Position numbers and translations under genes: made by a program. From Clostridium omnivorum (GTDB taxonomy: Bacteria > Bacillota > Clostridia > Clostridiales > Clostridiaceae), in contig NZ_BRXR01000001.1 in the NCBI RefSeq assembly GCF_026012015.1, forward strand, positions 2,050,001 through 2,114,000: a stretch of 64,000 nucleotides of DNA, given 5' to 3'. Below are positions 62,632 through 64,000 of this stretch, one piece after another (position 1 is the stretch's first letter; each line of letters begins with the position of its first letter). The notes beneath the pieces were generated by a model. That model was not told the origin of the DNA. It worked only from the letters and a program-made list of their open reading frames with translations, and did no database searches.

Positions 62632-62721
62632 GGAGAGATGTCCGAGTGGTTTAAGGAGCACGCCTGGAAAGCGTGTATAGGGGAAACTCTATCGGGGGTT
62701 CGAATCCCCCTCTCTCCGCCA
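62632..62721 (+). tRNA. tRNA-Ser (anticodon GGA)
   Basis: Class II tRNA, 90 bases, acceptor GGAGAGA/TCTCTCC, anticodon loop CTGGAAA, encoded GCCA. It shares its first 19 bases with tRNA-Ser(CGA) at 37412. Confidence 0.95.
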
Positions 62722-62730
62722 TTTAGACTT

Positions 62731-62998
62731 TCCGTGCTAGATGGGGAGATAGCGGTGCCCTGTAACCTGCAATCCGCTACAGCAGGATTGAATTCCTCGC
62801 CTAGGCTTTAACCTGTGAGGTCTGGTCTATAAAAGTGGCGTTGAGAATTGGGTCCCACGCAACGAAAACTCATGAACCCCGTCAGGTCCGGAAGGAAGCA
62901 GCGGTAAGTGATTATTTTCGTGTGCCGTGGAGCAACCTGGTTTGAGTTAACTATATAGATAACGCTCATATGTTATTAGCCAAAGCGAGGTGCACGGT
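62731..62998 (+). ncRNA. ffs: Signal recognition particle RNA, large Bacillus type
   Basis: About 268 bases. The 5' 'CCGTGC' pairs with the 3' 'GCACGG'; 'GGTGCCCTGTAACCTGCAAT' is the Alu domain and 'GTCAGGTCCGGAAGGAAGCA' (62881-62900) the SRP54-binding loop. Ends set by complementarity, uncertain by a few bases. Between tRNA-Ser and dnaX, the usual clostridial place. Confidence 0.95.
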
Positions 62999-63016
62999 TT
63001 ACATATGAAAATAAGT

Positions 63017-63042
63017 AGATGCTAAAAGGCGTCTTTTTTTTT
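63017..63042 (+). terminator. Terminator of SRP RNA
   Basis: AGATGC / GCGTCT hairpin, 6-base loop, then eight or more T. Confidence 0.85.
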
Positions 63043-63154
63043 ACATTTTTATAAGTTCAATTGTGAAGATATACATATATAAGGTATAATAAATGTGGTT
63101 AGAATTATTAATACAATATAATGTAGATAATGCATTTTATAAGAGGTGAAAAGT

Positions 63155-64000
63155 ATGGCATATACTGCTTTGTATAGAGAATGGAGACCTAGGTGCTTCA
63201 ATGATGTAGTTGGTCAAAAAAATATAACTACAACTCTAAAAAATCAGATTATAAATAATAGAATAGCTCATGCTTATCTTCTTTGTGGAACAAGAGGAAC
63301 AGGTAAGACTTCCACTGCTAAGATACTGGCTAAAGCAGTAAATTGCCTGAACATTAAAGATGGTGAGCCTTGCAATGAGTGTGAAATGTGTAAGAAGATC
63401 AACTCAGGGCTGGCCCTTGATGTTATAGAGTTAGATGCAGCATCGAACAATGGGGTTGAAAATATAAGAGATATAATAAGCAAAGTTATGACACCTCCTA
63501 GTGAGGCAAAGTATAAAGTATATATTATGGACGAAGTTCATATGCTGTCAACAGGAGCAGTAAATGCTTTTTTAAAGACATTGGAGGAGCCGCCAAGCAA
63601 TACTATATTTATATTAGCAACCACAGACCCTCAAAAGCTGCCTATAACAATACTTTCAAGATGTCAGAGATTTGATTTTACTAGAATAAGAAGTGAAGAT
63701 ATATTTCTAAGGCTTAGGACTATTGTTAAGGAGCAGGGTGTATTTGCTGATGATAGGAGTTTAAACCTTATAGCTAGAATGTCTGATGGAGCTTTAAGAG
63801 ATGCTGAAAGTATTTTAGATCAGGCGATTTCTATGGGCAATGGCAGAGTGGAATATGAAGAAGTAGTAACTATGCTTGGATTAGTTGCTAACGAAAATCT
63901 TATAAAGCTTACTGATGCAGTAATTGAAAAGAACATTGAAGCTTCTATGAAAACAGTGGATGACATAGTATTTGGCGGTAAGGACTTAAACAATTTTATA
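63155..64000 (+). CDS. dnaX: DNA polymerase III subunits gamma and tau, 5' part
   Basis: Clamp-loader ATPase, first 282 residues; it runs off the window end without a stop. Walker A 'GTRGTGKTSTAKI', zinc-binding Cys set 'CNECEMCKKI' after 'CLN', Walker B 'YIMDEVHMLS', SRC motif 'SRCQRFDF'. AAGAGGTGAA precedes the ATG. Confidence 0.97.
   Translation, partial: MAYTALYREWRPRCFNDVVGQKNITTTLKNQIINNRIAHAYLLCGTRGTGKTSTAKILAKAVNCLNIKDGEPCNECEMCKKINSGLALDVIELDAASNNGVENIRDIISKVMTPPSEAKYKVYIMDEVHMLSTGAVNAFLKTLEEPPSNTIFILATTDPQKLPITILSRCQRFDFTRIRSEDIFLRLRTIVKEQGVFADDRSLNLIARMSDGALRDAESILDQAISMGNGRVEYEEVVTMLGLVANENLIKLTDAVIEKNIEASMKTVDDIVFGGKDLNNFI

Noticed and set aside
62608-62811. 67-codon frame over tRNA-Ser(GGA) and SRP RNA
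   Set aside because: Overlaps two certain RNA genes.

Overview
The window looks like a chromosomal segment of a strictly anaerobic Clostridium-type Firmicute. The DNA is very AT-rich, Shine-Dalgarno sites are strong (GGAGG), and the gene content fits: flavodiiron protein, rubredoxin, CheX, UPF0182, NiaR, AgrB/AgrD, HD-GYP proteins and a long Bacillus-type SRP RNA. The rRNA operon end, tRNA clusters, serS, tadA, ffs and dnaX are the kind of genes usually found near oriC in clostridia.

Layout. 1-1450: 3' end of a 23S rRNA gene, 5S rRNA, tRNA-Met and tRNA-Ala. 1.8-6.5 kb: complete branched-chain amino-acid ABC transporter operon (livJHMGF order). 6.7-9.1 kb: DUF969-DUF979-pcp, probably a pyroglutamate module. 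9.1-16.7 kb: MFS transporter, HD protein, NiaR-DUF362-UPF0182 operon, L,D-transpeptidase. 16.7-20.6 kb: FAD oxidoreductase with DUF1667 protein, serS behind a T-box-like leader, then tRNA-Ser(UGA), tRNA-Ser(GCU) and tRNA-Arg(ACG). 20.8-26.4 kb: flavodiiron protein, rubredoxin, zinc-free ribosomal protein S4, leucyl aminopeptidase, CheX, phosphatidylserine decarboxylase. 26.7-34.4 kb: TetR plus a giant YhgE/Pip membrane protein with internal repeats, UbiB kinase with a phasin-like partner, RpiR regulator, tRNA-Arg(CCU). 34.7-37.5 kb: HD-GYP receptor, tadA, tRNA-Ser(CGA).

37.5-62.6 kb is an accessory-looking block between two tRNA-Ser genes (CGA and GGA), with a decayed third tRNA-Ser copy inside it at 41.58-41.65 kb. 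In many clostridia tadA lies close to tRNA-Ser, ffs and dnaX; here about 25 kb separates them. The block carries an AgrB/AgrD quorum-sensing pair with no AgrC/AgrA but with a GGDEF-HD-GYP protein; a leucine-rich-repeat surface protein; an MFS/TetR pair; a two-component system with a lantibiotic-type ABC exporter and a serine hydrolase; two more HD-GYP genes, one preceded by an unlisted 26-residue hydrophobic peptide gene enclosed by a 14-bp inverted repeat; a TasA/camelysin-like fibre operon with two SipW-type signal peptidases; and an EAL-HDOD protein. The window ends with a cold-shock protein, tRNA-Ser(GGA), SRP RNA and the 5' part of dnaX.

How it fits together: peptide signalling, cyclic-di-GMP turnover (four HD-GYP proteins, one with GGDEF, plus one EAL-HDOD) and a SipW-dependent matrix operon are packed into about 27 kb. 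The most interesting candidate system is the recurring combination of DUF5317 membrane protein, short hydrophobic peptide and polytopic membrane HD-GYP protein (37.9-41.5 kb and 53.1-55.1 kb). It suggests peptide pheromones feeding directly into c-di-GMP turnover. This is inference from gene context only.
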